Below are positions 8,789 through 16,189 of a stretch of DNA of 64,000 bases, in pieces. The number at the start of each line of letters is the position of its first letter. The first letter of the stretch is position 1. A program made the translations under genes and the position numbers. The notes beneath the pieces are model-generated. The model was not told the origin of the DNA. It searched no databases and saw nothing but the letters and a program-made list of their open reading frames with translations. Source of the DNA: Geodermatophilus marinus (GTDB lineage: Bacteria > Actinomycetota > Actinomycetes > Mycobacteriales > Geodermatophilaceae); contig NZ_QVQH01000004.1 in the NCBI RefSeq assembly GCF_003428645.1, forward strand, positions 124,001 through 188,000. Direction: 5' to 3'.

Positions 8789-9706
8789 ATGGGCGAGCCG
8801 GTCGTGTCGGTCCGCGGGTTGCGGATGACCTACGGGACGCAGGAGGTGCTGACCGGCGTCGACCTGGACGTCGAGGCGGGCGAGGTCGTCTGCCTGCTCG
8901 GGCCCAACGGCGCGGGCAAGACGACGACGATCGAGGTCCTCGAGGGCTTCCGGTTGCCGTCGGCCGGGGACGTGCGCGTCCTCGGCGAGGCCCCGGCGAC
9001 CGCGGGGGACGCCTGGCGGGCCCGCGTGGGGGTGGTGCTGCAGTCGTGGCGGGACCACGCCCGGTGGACGCCGCGCCGGCTGCTGGTGAGCCTGGGCGGC
9101 TACTTCCGGCCCTACTCGACGCCGGAGCACCCGCGGCCCCACGACGTCGACCGGCTGCTCGACGTCGTCGGCCTCGCCGAGCACGCCGACCGCAAGATCG
9201 GCACGCTCTCCGGCGGCCAGCGCCGGCGGCTGGACGTGGCCGTGGGCATCATCGGCCGGCCGGAGCTGCTCTTCCTCGACGAGCCCACCGCCGGCTTCGA
9301 CCCGCAGGCGCGGCGGGACTTCCACGACCTGGTGCACCGGCTCTCGGACCTGGAGGGCACGACGATCCTGCTCACCACCCACGACCTGGGGGAGGCGGAG
9401 AAGCTCGCCGACCGCATCCTCATCCTGACCGGGGGCCGGATCGTGGCCGACGGCAGCGCCGACGAGCTCGCCCGCCAGGTCGCCGGGACCGCCGAGGTGC
9501 GCTGGGCCTGCGGCCGGGAGCGGTTCGTGCACGCCACCGACGACCCCGTCGCCTTCGTCCGCAGGCTCGTCGCGCAGCACGGCGACGAGCTCACCGACCT
9601 CGAGGTGCGCAAGGCCGGCCTGGAGGACACCTACCTGGCGATGGTGCAGCGCTTCGAGGCCGGCGACCGCACCGCCGCCCCGGCCCTGCTGGAGGTGGGC
9701 CGGTGA
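8789..9706 (+). CDS. ABC-2 type exporter, ATP-binding protein
   Basis: This 305-residue ATPase powers an ABC-2 exporter with the permease encoded next. It has Walker A GPNGAGKTT (38-46), signature LSGGQRRRLDVA, Walker B ELLFLDEPTAGFD, switch His in LLTTHDLGEAEK, and a 90-residue C-terminal region with KAGLEDTYLAMV, a pattern seen in DrrA/CcmA-like drug and lipid exporters. The ATG is preceded by GGAGG four bases upstream. Substrate cannot be deduced. Co-transcription with an XRE-type regulator suggests control by substrate or stress. Confidence 0.9.
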   Translation: MGEPVVSVRGLRMTYGTQEVLTGVDLDVEAGEVVCLLGPNGAGKTTTIEVLEGFRLPSAGDVRVLGEAPATAGDAWRARVGVVLQSWRDHARWTPRRLLVSLGGYFRPYSTPEHPRPHDVDRLLDVVGLAEHADRKIGTLSGGQRRRLDVAVGIIGRPELLFLDEPTAGFDPQARRDFHDLVHRLSDLEGTTILLTTHDLGEAEKLADRILILTGGRIVADGSADELARQVAGTAEVRWACGRERFVHATDDPVAFVRRLVAQHGDELTDLEVRKAGLEDTYLAMVQRFEAGDRTAAPALLEVGR

Positions 9707-10563
9707 ACGCCACCCGGCACGCCGTCGGCCTGGGCCTGCACCGCGGGTGGACGGAGTTCCTCCTCAGCCTGCGCAGCCCCCAGGACCAGGGCTTCTACCT
9801 GTTCATGGGCGGCGCCACGCTGCTCTACCTGTGGTTCAACCGCGACGGCGAGATCACCGGCGCCGGCGAGACGATCCCGCTGGTCGCCTACTCGCTGCCG
9901 AGCATCCTCGCCGCCCTGCTGGCCTTCGGCGTCATCATCGGGCCCGCCTACGCCCTGGCGATGGAGCGCGAGGACGGCACGCTGCTGCGGCACAAGGCCC
10001 TGCCGCACGGCATGCAGGGCTACGTGACCGGCCAGCTGCTCTACCACTCCCTCGGCCTGCTGCCCATGCTGCTGGTCATCCTCGTGCCGAGCTTCCTGCT
10101 CTTCGACGGCGTCATGGCGCGCGGCGCCGAGGGCTGGCTCACCGTCACCTGGGTGGTCGTGCTGGGCCTGCTGGCCACGCTGCCGCTGGGCATGGTGCTG
10201 GGCTCGGTGGTGCCCAGCGTCCAGAAGGTCGGCAGCTGGGGGATGCTGCCGGTCATCGTGCTGACCGTCATCTCCGGGGTCTTCTTCCCCGTCCAGGCCC
10301 TGTGGGGGTGGGTGCAGGCGGTCGCGCAGGTCTTCCCGACCTACTGGATCGGCCTCGGGATGCGCTCGGCGTTCCTCCCCGACGCCGCCGCGGCGGTCGA
10401 GCTCGGCGGGTCGTGGCGCACCCTGCCGACCGTGCTCGTGCTGCTCGCGTGGGCCGTCGCGGGGCTGCTGGTGACCCCCGCGGTGCTGCGGCGCATGGCC
10501 CGGCGGCAGTCCGGCTCGCAGGTGGCGGCGGCGCGGGACGCGGCGGCGCAGTGGGTCCGGTGA
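9703..10563 (+). CDS. ABC-2 type exporter, permease
   Basis: The 286-residue membrane protein has about six hydrophobic helices and the ABC-2 membrane family layout, with the conserved loop MEREDGTLLRHKALP after helix 2 and a final GVFFPVQALWGWVQAVAQVFPTYW-type segment (about residues 188-212) before the last helix. The GTG start overlaps the ATPase stop (GTGA). It forms the transport channel with the preceding ATPase; export of a drug, lipid or signalling molecule is possible but nothing in the sequence tells which. Confidence 0.88.
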   Translation: MNATRHAVGLGLHRGWTEFLLSLRSPQDQGFYLFMGGATLLYLWFNRDGEITGAGETIPLVAYSLPSILAALLAFGVIIGPAYALAMEREDGTLLRHKALPHGMQGYVTGQLLYHSLGLLPMLLVILVPSFLLFDGVMARGAEGWLTVTWVVVLGLLATLPLGMVLGSVVPSVQKVGSWGMLPVIVLTVISGVFFPVQALWGWVQAVAQVFPTYWIGLGMRSAFLPDAAAAVELGGSWRTLPTVLVLLAWAVAGLLVTPAVLRRMARRQSGSQVAAARDAAAQWVR

Positions 10564-10838
10564 GCGGCGAGCGCGCCGGGGACGCCGTCCACAACCGGAT
10601 CGCGCTGCTCCGCGCCGAGCAGGGCGTCACCCGCCGGGAACTGGCCGACGCCCTCGGGGTGCACTACCAGACCATCGGCTACCTGGAGCGCGGCGAGTAC
10701 AACCCGAGCCTGCACCTGGCGCTGCGCATCGCGGAGTTCTTCGCGGTCCCGGTCGAGGTGGTCTTCTCGACGCGCCCCTTCCCCCGCATCAGCGACGCCG
10801 GGCGGCCGCGGGCGGACCCTCCCGCCGCGGCCGGCTGA
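10560..10838 (+). CDS. XRE/Cro-like helix-turn-helix regulator
   Basis: A 92-residue DNA-binding protein with one HTH_3 domain: NRIALLRAEQGVTRRELAD, the recognition helix region VHYQTIGYLERGEYNPS and the closing helix LALRIAEFFAVPVEVVF. This small type (YozG/YtrA-neighbour XRE family) is often encoded beside ABC-2 exporters and membrane proteins. The GTG overlaps the permease stop by four bases, so it is the third gene of the operon and a likely autoregulator. The last 15 residues are Pro/Ala-rich and unlikely to be folded. Confidence 0.88.
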   Translation: MSGERAGDAVHNRIALLRAEQGVTRRELADALGVHYQTIGYLERGEYNPSLHLALRIAEFFAVPVEVVFSTRPFPRISDAGRPRADPPAAAG

Positions 10839-11095
10839 CCCAACCGGGGGCTGACCGTGACCGCCCGGCTGCCCTCCGTTCCCTCCGAGCCTCGGCGCGC
10901 CGTTCCGCAGCGACAGCGACACGCTGCGTGACCTGCATGTCGACACGTCGACCCGGCGGGTGACGGCGGCCCGGCGTCTGGATGAGAGCTGGACGATCGC
11001 TGTACGTCGTCCCCCGGTGACGGCATGCTCCGGGACCCCAGGACGGGGACCCGGTGGCCACCGATGTCCACCGGGGGACGAGAGGAGATCGGTCC
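10839..11095. other. Intergenic region upstream of the M28 peptidase
   Basis: This 257-base gap contains no credible gene. A GTG at 11054 is in frame with the peptidase but would only add 14 residues before the signal peptide. A short repeat of the GTCGAC type near 10939-10955 (GTCGACACGTCGAC) is nearly palindromic and could be a regulator site. No convincing -10/-35 pair was found, and no clear terminator follows the XRE gene. Confidence 0.3.
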
Positions 11096-12742
11096 ATGAC
11101 ACGAGGGCGGACGAGGGGCGCGCGCAGGACGGCGTCCCGGGCCGTGGCCGTCGGAGCCGGCGGGTTGCTGCTGGCCGTGGGGCTCCCCGCGACGGCCGCG
11201 GTCGCCGCACCGGGCGGCGCCGGGTGCGACAACCGCAACAACAACACCTACGACAAGCTGCTCGAGTGCATGACGCTCGAGGGGGTCGTCGAGCACATGG
11301 AGGCGTTCCAGAAGATCGCCGACAACAGCACCGACCCTGTGTACCCGGGCACCCGCGCGGCCGGGACCGACGGGTACGCCGACAGCGTCGAGTACGTCGC
11401 CGACCTCCTGGAGGACGCCGGGTACCAGGTCACGCGGACACCGGTCGAGATCACCTTCAACTTCCCCGCGGAGCTGCGGCAGCTGACCCCGGTCGCGGCC
11501 GACTACGAGACCGGCGTGTTCACCGGCAGCGGCTCGGGCACCGTCGAGGGGAACGTCATCCCGGTCGACATCAACCTCGAGGGCGACCGGGCCTCCACGA
11601 GCGGTTGCGAGGCGGCCGACTTCGCCGCGCTCGACTTCAGCGGGGACAGCGACATCGCCCTCGTCCAGCGCGGCACCTGCTTCTTCGGGACGAAGGCCTA
11701 CTACGCCGAGGAGGCCGGGGCCGAGGCCGTGGTCATCTTCAACCAGGGCAACTCCCCCGACCGGGAGGGCCTGGTCGTCGCGGACGCCACGAGCGTGGAC
11801 GAGCCGATCCCCGGGGCCCCGGGCCCGGTCACCCACGGCATCCCGGTCGTCGGTGCCAGCTTCGCCGACGGCGTGGCCCTGGCCCAGGAGGGCTCGACGG
11901 CGTACGTGGACGTCCTGCCGGCCGAGACCCGCACCGACTACAACGTCATCGCCGAGCTGCCCGGGAAGAACCCGGGCAACGTCGTCATGGCCGGCGCCCA
12001 CCTCGACAGCGTCATCGAGGGCCCGGGCATCAACGACAACGGCTCCGGCTCGGCGGCGCTGCTCGAGACCGCGCTGCTCATGGGCAACACGAAGCCCGAG
12101 AACACCCTGCGGTTCGCGTGGTGGGCCGGGGAGGAGCAGGGGCTGCTGGGGTCGGCGGCCTACGTCGAGGGCCTCTCGCAGGACGAGCGCGACCGGATCG
12201 CGCTGTACATGAACTACGACATGGTCGGCTCGCCGAACTACGTGTTCATGGTGTACGACGCCGACGAGTCGACCTACCCCGCGCCGGTCCCGGTCCCCGA
12301 GGGGTCCGAGGCGCTCGAGGACCTCTACGAGGGCTACTACACGCTGATCGGGGAGCCCTACGACGACGCCGAGTACTCCGGCCGGAGCGACTACGAGGCG
12401 TTCATCCTCAACGGGATCCCGTCGGGCGGCCTGTTCACCGGCGCCGAGGTGATCAAGACCGAGGAGCAGGCGGCGATCTGGGGCGGCACGGCCGGCGAGC
12501 AGTTCGACCCGTGCTACCACGAGGCCTGCGACACGATCGAGAACTACGACGCGCACGCGCTCGAGGTGAACGGCGACCTCATCGCCTTCGCGATGCTGAC
12601 CTTCGCCTACTCCACGGAGTCGGTGAACGGGGTCCCGGGCAAGCCGGTGCCCGGCCGCCCGATGACGCTCCCGGAGCCGGCCGGCCCGGAGGGCACCTTC
12701 CCGGAGGGCGGGGGAGGCGCCGCGCACCACCACGACGCCTGA
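11096..12742 (+). CDS. Secreted M28-family zinc aminopeptidase with PA domain
   Basis: A 548-residue exported aminopeptidase of the Streptomyces/aminopeptidase Y type. Residues 1-41 form an Arg-rich n-region and hydrophobic core ending AVAAPG (signal peptide). A PA (protease-associated) insert spans roughly 130-270 (DIALVQRGTCFFGTKAYYAEEAGAEAVVI). The M28 domain shows all zinc ligands: His302 in AHLDSV, Asp314 in NDNGSG, Glu347 in AGEEQG (Glu346 the base), Asp375 in NYDMVG, His475 in CYHEACD. ATG 11096 is chosen because GAGAGGAG lies eight bases before it. The C-terminus ends in a His-rich AHHHDA tail. Confidence 0.93.
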   Translation: MTRGRTRGARRTASRAVAVGAGGLLLAVGLPATAAVAAPGGAGCDNRNNNTYDKLLECMTLEGVVEHMEAFQKIADNSTDPVYPGTRAAGTDGYADSVEYVADLLEDAGYQVTRTPVEITFNFPAELRQLTPVAADYETGVFTGSGSGTVEGNVIPVDINLEGDRASTSGCEAADFAALDFSGDSDIALVQRGTCFFGTKAYYAEEAGAEAVVIFNQGNSPDREGLVVADATSVDEPIPGAPGPVTHGIPVVGASFADGVALAQEGSTAYVDVLPAETRTDYNVIAELPGKNPGNVVMAGAHLDSVIEGPGINDNGSGSAALLETALLMGNTKPENTLRFAWWAGEEQGLLGSAAYVEGLSQDERDRIALYMNYDMVGSPNYVFMVYDADESTYPAPVPVPEGSEALEDLYEGYYTLIGEPYDDAEYSGRSDYEAFILNGIPSGGLFTGAEVIKTEEQAAIWGGTAGEQFDPCYHEACDTIENYDAHALEVNGDLIAFAMLTFAYSTESVNGVPGKPVPGRPMTLPEPAGPEGTFPEGGGGAAHHHDA

Positions 12743-12756
12743 CCTGACCCGGTGAT

Positions 12757-12806
12757 CATGGCGCCGTGACCGCCGGACCCGCTCCGCGCGTGGTCACGGC
12801 GCCATG
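12757..12806. repeat. Long inverted repeat (15-bp perfect arms, GATCATGG-type)
   Basis: CATGGCGCCGTGACC (12757-12771) is repeated in perfect inverse as GGTCACGGCGCCATG (12792-12806) around a 20-base loop, just after the M28 peptidase. The flanking GTGATCATGG core recurs at 57490-57561 in another inverted repeat, so this looks like a dispersed repeat with hairpin potential. It may act as a transcription end or mRNA 3' stabiliser for the peptidase. Confidence 0.75.
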
Positions 12807-12835
12807 GTCGCGGGGGCTGGGTGACGTGCTGGAAC

Positions 12836-12888
12836 GACCCCTCTGCAGGGTCCCGCCGCGAGCCTGCGAGCGGTGGGGCAGAGGGGTC
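12836..12888. terminator. Bidirectional hairpin terminator, copy 1 of a dispersed repeat
   Basis: Arms GACCCCTCTGC (12836-12846) and GCAGAGGGGTC (12878-12888) pair perfectly; an inner stem CCCGCCGC/GCGGTGGG pairs with one G-T. It lies between the convergent M28 peptidase and dioxygenase genes. The inner sequence matches parts of hairpins at six other gene ends in this window. No T-run follows except TCCTTCC, so Rho-independent function is inferred from structure and position. Confidence 0.65.
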
Positions 12889-12893
12889 CTTCC

Positions 12894-13745
12894 TCAGATG
12901 TTGGCGCCGTCCGGTGGCGGCTCGTCGGGCAGCGGGGCGGCGAAGCCGGGGCCGTCCGAGCGCGGCGGGTCCATCCCGACGGTGAACGCGGTCATGGACA
13001 GCGAACCGTAGGTGTAGCCGTTGACCAGGACGTCGGCGGTCGTCCCGGTGGCCCCGGCCATCCCGGCGACGTAGAGCAGCGGCAGGAAGTGGTCCGGCGT
13101 CGGCACGGCCAGGTCGAAGTCCCGGTGCCCGTCGAGGCGGCCGACGGCCGCGGGGTCCGCGCGCATGAGCTCGGTGGCGGCCTCGTCGAAGCGGCGGGCC
13201 CAGTCGAAGCCGGCGTCCGGCATCGCCCGGCTCACCCCGGCGAGGTTGTGGACGACGTTGCCGCTGCCGATCACCAGCACGCCGTCCTCGCGCAGCGGGG
13301 CCAGCGCCGCGCCGAGCTGCAGGTGGTAGTCGACCGGCTTGAGCGCGTTGATCGACAGCTGCACCACCGGGACGTCGGCCTCCGGGAAGGCGTGCAGCAG
13401 CACCGACCAGGTGCCGTGGTCGATGCCCCAGCTGTCGAGGTCGGCCCCCACCCAGGTGGGGCTCACCAGGTCGGCGACCTCCTCGTGCAGCCCGGGCAGA
13501 CCGGGGGCCTCGTAGCGGACGTCGAAGAGCTCCCGCGGGAAGCCGAAGAAGTCGTGGATGGTGCGCGGCCGGGGCATCGTGGTGACGGCGGTCGCGTGCA
13601 CGTACCAGTGCGCGGAGACCACCAGGATCGCCCGGGGGCGCGGCACCGACCGGCCGAAGGCCCGCCACGCCTCGGTGTACCGGTTGCGCTCCAGGGCGTT
13701 CATCGGGTTGCCGTGGCCGATGAACGCGGCCGGCATGACGCTCAC
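12894..13745 (-). CDS. Class III extradiol ring-cleavage dioxygenase (YgiD/DODA-like)
   Basis: A 283-residue member of the LigB/DODA (4,5-DOPA dioxygenase) family that opens catechol-type rings with a metal ion. Visible motifs: MPAAFIGHGNPMNAL at the N-terminus, LVVSAHWYVHATAV, GIDHGTWSVL, PVVQLSIN, and GSGNVVHNL, which contain the His metal ligands. I place the start at GTG 13745, which has GGAGGGGAG upstream; ATG 13736 is three codons further in and equally in frame. It lies 88 bases downstream of soxR on the same strand and may share its transcript, hinting at a role in quinone or catechol detoxification. Confidence 0.88.
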   Translation of the reverse strand: MSVMPAAFIGHGNPMNALERNRYTEAWRAFGRSVPRPRAILVVSAHWYVHATAVTTMPRPRTIHDFFGFPRELFDVRYEAPGLPGLHEEVADLVSPTWVGADLDSWGIDHGTWSVLLHAFPEADVPVVQLSINALKPVDYHLQLGAALAPLREDGVLVIGSGNVVHNLAGVSRAMPDAGFDWARRFDEAATELMRADPAAVGRLDGHRDFDLAVPTPDHFLPLLYVAGMAGATGTTADVLVNGYTYGSLSMTAFTVGMDPPRSDGPGFAAPLPDEPPPDGANI

Positions 13746-13833
13746 GGGCCAGCTCCCCTCCTCGACGCCGGACCGATCATGGCCGAGCCGTCCCAGCGGT
13801 GCGAGACCCGTCCGTCCGGATCCCCCGGTGGCG

Positions 13834-14304
13834 TCACCCGGCGTTGGACGTGGGCGGCACGCGCCGCAGCGCCGGCGACAGCCACCGCGCACCCGGCCCC
13901 TGCGCCGCCGCGGCGTCCTCCGGGTTGGAGAGCGCGCAGCGGGTCAGCGACAGGCAACCGCAGCCGATGCAGGAGGTCAACCCGTCGCGCAGCTGCTGCA
14001 GGGCCGCGATCTGCTCGTCGAGCCGCGCCCGCCAGCCCTCCGACAGCCGCGCCCAGTCCCGGGCCGAGGGGGTGCGCCCCTCGGGGAGGGTGTCGAGCGC
14101 GGCCCGGATCTCCGGCAGGGTCAGCCCGACGTTCTGCGCCGCCCGGACGAAGGCCAGCCGGCGCAGCACGCTGCGCGGGTAGCGCCGGGCACCCCCGGCG
14201 GTCCGGGTGGCGGTGACCAGCCCGACCGCCTCGTAGTGGCGCAGCGCGGAGGGCGCCAGCCCCGCCCGCTCGGCCACCTGCCCGATGCTGAGCAACTCGG
14301 CCAC
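13834..14304 (-). CDS. soxR: Redox-sensitive transcriptional activator SoxR
   Basis: A MerR-family regulator that senses redox-cycling compounds through a [2Fe-2S] cluster. The 156-residue protein has the MerR HTH (LSIGQVAERAGLAPSALRHYE), a dimerisation helix, and the SoxR cluster motif with Cys112, Cys115, Cys117 and Cys123 (CIGCGCLSLTRC) followed by ALSNPED. I choose GTG 14304, with AAGGGGG five bases upstream. A SoxR box lies immediately upstream, facing a divergent SDR gene. In actinomycetes SoxR usually controls a few redox enzymes or exporters in response to endogenous quinones and phenazine-like metabolites. Confidence 0.95.
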   Translation of the reverse strand: MAELLSIGQVAERAGLAPSALRHYEAVGLVTATRTAGGARRYPRSVLRRLAFVRAAQNVGLTLPEIRAALDTLPEGRTPSARDWARLSEGWRARLDEQIAALQQLRDGLTSCIGCGCLSLTRCALSNPEDAAAAQGPGARWLSPALRRVPPTSNAG

Positions 14305-14314
14305 CGCGACCCCC

Positions 14315-14345
14315 TTGACCTCAAGTCGACTTGAAGTTCGACGGT
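14315..14345 (+). promoter_or_regulatory. SoxR box inside a long-spacer promoter for the SDR gene
   Basis: The 18-base CCTCAAGTCGACTTGAAG (14319-14336) carries a perfect 14-base palindrome TCAAGTCGACTTGA and closely fits the known SoxR operator (CCTCAAGTTAACTTGAGG). It lies between TTGACC (14315-14320) and GACGGT (14340-14345), a 19-base spacer as required for MerR-type activation by DNA distortion. The predicted transcript start falls on or next to the SDR ATG at 14352, so that mRNA may be leaderless. The box also lies just upstream of soxR. Confidence 0.82.
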
Positions 14346-14351
14346 AGTCCC

Positions 14352-15068
14352 ATGCAGACCCCCACCGCACTCGTCACGGGCGCCTCCCGCGGGCTCGGCG
14401 CCGCCCTCGCCACCGCCCTGTCGGAGCGCGGCTGGCGCCTGGTCGTCGACGGCCGGGACGCCGACCGCCTCGCCGCCACCGCAGCCGCGCTCCCCCGGCC
14501 GGACCTCGTGACCGCCCTCCCCGGCGACGTGGCCGACCCCGCGCACCGGGCCGCGCTCGCGGCCGCGGCCGGGGACCGCCTCGACCTGCTGGTCAACAAC
14601 GCCTCCGACCTCGGCCCGGTCCCACTGCCCGGGCTGGCCGACCTCCCGCCCGAGCGGCTGACCCGGCTGCTCGCCGTCAACACCGTCGCGCCGCTGGCCC
14701 TCGTGCAGGCGGTCCTCCCGGCGCTCGAGCGGGCCGGCGGCCGGGTGCTCGACGTGAGCAGCGACGCCGCCGTCGAGGCCTACCCGGGCTGGGGCGGGTA
14801 CGGGGCGTCCAAGGCCGCGCTGGACCGGCTGACCGCGGTCCTCGCGGTGGAGCACCCCGCCCTGCGCTGGTACGCCGTCGACCCCGGCGACATGGACACC
14901 GACATGCACCGGGCGGCCGACCCGGACACCTCCGGGCTCCCGGCACCGGAGGCCGTCGTCCCGGCGCTGCTGCGCCTGGTGGACGGCGACCTGCCCGGCG
15001 GCCGCTACCGGGCGGCCGACCTCGCGGCCGACCTGGTCGACGGCGCCGCCGCGGGGGCCGGGCGGTGA
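14352..15068 (+). CDS. Short-chain dehydrogenase/reductase, probable SoxR target
   Basis: A 238-residue classical SDR with the NAD(P) motif TGASRGLG (9-16), structural NNAS, and active-site YGASKAAL, with the Ser of DVSSDAA upstream. Substrate unknown. The codons before ATG 14352 are open but lie inside the SoxR box, so the ATG is the start. Control by SoxR suggests a quinone or carbonyl reductase role. Its stop overlaps the GTG of the QueA-like gene by four bases. Confidence 0.88.
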   Translation: MQTPTALVTGASRGLGAALATALSERGWRLVVDGRDADRLAATAAALPRPDLVTALPGDVADPAHRAALAAAAGDRLDLLVNNASDLGPVPLPGLADLPPERLTRLLAVNTVAPLALVQAVLPALERAGGRVLDVSSDAAVEAYPGWGGYGASKAALDRLTAVLAVEHPALRWYAVDPGDMDTDMHRAADPDTSGLPAPEAVVPALLRLVDGDLPGGRYRAADLAADLVDGAAAGAGR

Positions 15069-16168
15069 CCGCCGCCCCGCCGCCGGGCCCTGCGGCCACC
15101 ACCCCACCGCCGGGCCCTGCGGCCACCACCCCACCGCCGGGCCCCGCGGCCACCACCCCACCGCCGGGCCCCGCGGCCACCACCCCGCCCGAGGACCGCG
15201 GGCTGGCCCGCGACGGGGTGCGGCTGCTGGTCGCCCGCCCGGACCGGCTGACCCCCGTCACCTTCCGCGACCTGCCCGCCCACCTCGCGCCCGGTGACCT
15301 GGTGGTCGTCAACACCTCCGCCACGCTGCCCGCGCGGCTGGACGTGCGGAGGGCCGACGGCACCCGGGCACCGCTGCACGTCTCGACCCGGCTGGACGAC
15401 GGCGACTGGGTGGTCGAGCTGCGGCGTCCCGGCAACGACGGCCCCGACCGCGGCGTCGAGCCCGGCACCGTGCTGGACCTCCCGGGCGGCGTCCGGCTGC
15501 GGCTGCTGGCCGGCTTCCCCGATCCGGCCCGGCCGACCCGGCTGTGGCGGGCGCGCCCCGAGCCGGCCGTCGCGCTACCCGGCTACCTGCACCGGCACGG
15601 CTCCCCGGTGCGCTACGGGTACCTGAGCCGGCCGGTCCCGCTGGCCGCGGCGCAGAACGTCTACGCCACCGAGCCGGGCAGCGCGGAGAACGCCAGCGCG
15701 GGGCGACCGTTCACCGACCGCGTGCTGGTCCGGCTGATGGCCCGCGGCGTGCCGGTCGTGCCCGTCACCCTGCACGCCGGGGTCTCCAGTCCCGAGCTGC
15801 ACGAGCCCCCGGCGCCGGAGCGGTTCCGCGTGCCGGAGGTCACCGCCCGGCTGGTGCGGGCCACGCGGGAGGCCGGCGGGCGGGTCGTGGCCGTCGGCAC
15901 CACGGTCACCCGGGCGCTGGAGTCCGCCACCGGCGAGGACGGCGTCCTCCGCGCCGCGACCGGCTGGACCGACCTCGTGCTCGGCCCCGAGCGCCCCGCA
16001 CGGGTGGTCACCGGCCTGGTCACCGGCCTGCACGCCCCCGACGCCAGCCACCTGCTGCTCCTGCAGGCGGTCGCGGGCCGGGACCTGGTCGAGCGGGCCT
16101 ACGCCGCGGTCTCCGGGGGCGGCTGGCTGTGGCACGAGTACGGCGACACCATGCTCTTCCTGCCCTGA
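15065..16168 (+). CDS. queA: S-adenosylmethionine:tRNA ribosyltransferase-isomerase family protein (QueA-like)
   Basis: A 367-residue QueA-family protein. QueA adds the epoxycyclopentane of queuosine to tRNA; this actinobacterial branch is divergent and its substrate is uncertain. Motifs: FRDLPAHLAPGDLVVVNTSATLPARL, GYLHRHGSPVRYGYL, TEPGSAENASAGRPFT, VTLHAGVSSPE, VGTTVTRALES and HLLLLQAV, covering the QueA fold. Residues 5-40 are four copies of the nine-residue unit PPPGPAATT from a 27-base tandem repeat, probably a disordered extension. The GTG overlaps the SDR stop. No tgt or queuosine synthesis gene lies nearby. Confidence 0.82.
   Translation: MTAAPPPGPAATTPPPGPAATTPPPGPAATTPPPGPAATTPPEDRGLARDGVRLLVARPDRLTPVTFRDLPAHLAPGDLVVVNTSATLPARLDVRRADGTRAPLHVSTRLDDGDWVVELRRPGNDGPDRGVEPGTVLDLPGGVRLRLLAGFPDPARPTRLWRARPEPAVALPGYLHRHGSPVRYGYLSRPVPLAAAQNVYATEPGSAENASAGRPFTDRVLVRLMARGVPVVPVTLHAGVSSPELHEPPAPERFRVPEVTARLVRATREAGGRVVAVGTTVTRALESATGEDGVLRAATGWTDLVLGPERPARVVTGLVTGLHAPDASHLLLLQAVAGRDLVERAYAAVSGGGWLWHEYGDTMLFLP
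15077..15184 (+). repeat. Coding minisatellite, four 27-base units
   Basis: Four in-frame copies of a 27-base unit encode PPPGPAATT each. Units 1 and 2 end their GP codons with CCT, units 3 and 4 with CCC; otherwise they are identical, indicating recent slippage duplication. Copy number can change by whole units without breaking the frame of the QueA-like gene. Confidence 0.95.
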
Positions 16169-16189
16169 GACCGCCCCGCCGTCCGCGGG

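Noticed and set aside
11054-11095. Earlier GTG start for the M28 peptidase
   Set aside because: It would put 14 residues before the signal peptide and lacks a ribosome site, whereas ATG 11096 has GAGAGGAG at good spacing.
15061-15190. CRISPR-like tandem array at the QueA-like gene start
   Set aside because: Units are directly adjacent without spacers, keep the reading frame and encode one peptide repeat, so it is a coding minisatellite.
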